Origin: an uncultured Rickettsiales bacterium
GTDB lineage: Bacteria; Pseudomonadota; Alphaproteobacteria; Rickettsiales; UBA1997
Direction of reading: 5' to 3'
NCBI GenBank assembly: GCA_937927795.1
Contig: CALBSF010000041.1
Span: 1-5,800 of the forward strand
DNA: 5,800 nucleotides
The notes beneath the pieces are model-generated. The model was not told the DNA's origin. It saw nothing but the letters and a program-made list of their open reading frames with translations, and did no database searches. The position numbers were made by a program, and so were the translations under genes. Positions 5,424-5,800 of the stretch are shown piece by piece (within the stretch, counting starts at the first letter, position 1; every line of letters starts with the position of its first letter).

Positions 5424-5800
5424 TTAGAGCGCCTTTAAAGCCGCAACTAAATTGGAAATCATTTCATCATCATGAAATGGTGTAATAGTAATTCTTAGCC
5501 TCTCATCGCCCTTAGCTACTGTAGGATAATTAATATGCTGCACATATATATCAAAATCTTCAAGCAATCTTTTAGAAAATTCTTGAGATTTTTTTGCATC
5601 ACCAACTTTAATTGAAATAATATGCGACTGATTTTCAACAAAATTAATTTTAGCATCGCTCAAAGCCAGCTTAAGTTTTGCAACATTTTCATGAAGCTTA
5701 TTTCTTTCCAAATCGCTTTTTTGTAAATAAGAAATATTAGAAAAAATAGCTTTAGCAATTGCTGGTGGCAGCGATGTGGTAAAAATAAAACCAGATGCCA
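5424..5800 (-). CDS. hemA: 5-aminolevulinate synthase, C-terminal part (5' end beyond the window)
   Basis: The frame runs in from base 5800 and ends with TAA at 5424-5426, giving the last 124 residues of an enzyme usually about 400 long. 5-Aminolevulinate synthase condenses glycine and succinyl-CoA with pyridoxal phosphate, the first step of haem synthesis in Alphaproteobacteria, in the cytosol. The visible part starts ASGFIFTTSLPPAIAKA, the family FTT-x-LPPA segment, and later has the diagnostic IYVQHINYPTVAKGDERLRI followed by TITPFHDDEMI. The YVQ-x-INYPTV form separates it from the related BioF and Kbl enzymes. The Arg in RLRIT corresponds to the residue that holds the substrate carboxylate in this fold. 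The active-site lysine lies upstream, outside the window. A TTG at 5711 is an internal Leu codon, not a start. The MITE begins 17 bp after the stop; no separate terminator was seen. Confidence 0.92.
   Translation of the reverse strand, partial: ASGFIFTTSLPPAIAKAIFSNISYLQKSDLERNKLHENVAKLKLALSDAKINFVENQSHIISIKVGDAKKSQEFSKRLLEDFDIYVQHINYPTVAKGDERLRITITPFHDDEMISNLVAALKAL

Noticed and set aside
5424..5711. hemA fragment starting at TTG 5711 as a short independent gene
   Set aside because: The frame stays open to the window edge and the upstream codons encode the conserved FTT-x-LPPA segment, so it is the end of a longer gene, not a separate or truncated one.

Overview
The window looks like part of the chromosome of an AT-rich alphaproteobacterium, most plausibly a Rickettsiales-like intracellular lineage. 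Two things point there. Base composition outside a few Gly/Ala-rich stretches is strongly AT-biased, with Lys/Ile/Asn-rich proteins. The right edge carries the C-terminal part of a 5-aminolevulinate synthase, the glycine/succinyl-CoA (Shemin) haem enzyme typical of Alphaproteobacteria. The exact genus cannot be fixed from this sequence.

Layout, left to right. Two plus-strand genes come first: the end of a membrane-anchored SRPBCC/polyketide-cyclase-like protein (1-560), closed by a clear Rho-independent terminator (567-606), then a small DUF167/YggU-family gene (616-852). Everything else is on the minus strand and converges on them. A 958-residue unrecognised protein (833-3709) overlaps the DUF167 gene tail-to-tail by 20 bp. 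Upstream of it are a HI0933/YhiN-family flavoprotein (3816-5003) and a 68-residue disordered, basic, Gly/Asn-rich ORF (4993-5199) whose end overlaps the flavoprotein start. A 160-bp near-perfect palindrome with TA flanks (5247-5406), read here as a MITE, separates this pair from the hemA 3' end (5424-5800, cut by the window edge).

Two things stand out. First, the 958-residue protein has a duplicated architecture: a Gly/Ala-rich head, two copies of a ~110-residue module (A1, A2), a Pro/Ala linker of three 32-residue repeats encoded by a 96-bp tandem DNA repeat, then two copies of a different ~175-residue module (B1, B2). Alternating strand/helix patterns suggest a degenerate leucine-rich-repeat (ribonuclease-inhibitor-like) fold. 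With no signal peptide or membrane segment it is a candidate cytosolic or secreted host-interaction protein, but that role is inference. Second, the left inverted repeat of the MITE supplies an outward-facing TTGACG that lies 16 bp from a perfect TATAAT in the flanking DNA. The element therefore appears to have built a hybrid promoter for the 68-residue ORF/flavoprotein pair.

The genes do not form an obvious common pathway. The only likely co-transcribed sets are the small ORF plus flavoprotein, and possibly SRPBCC plus DUF167 by read-through. No tRNA, rRNA, CRISPR array or complete insertion sequence was seen, and there is no gene-free stretch longer than 300 bp.
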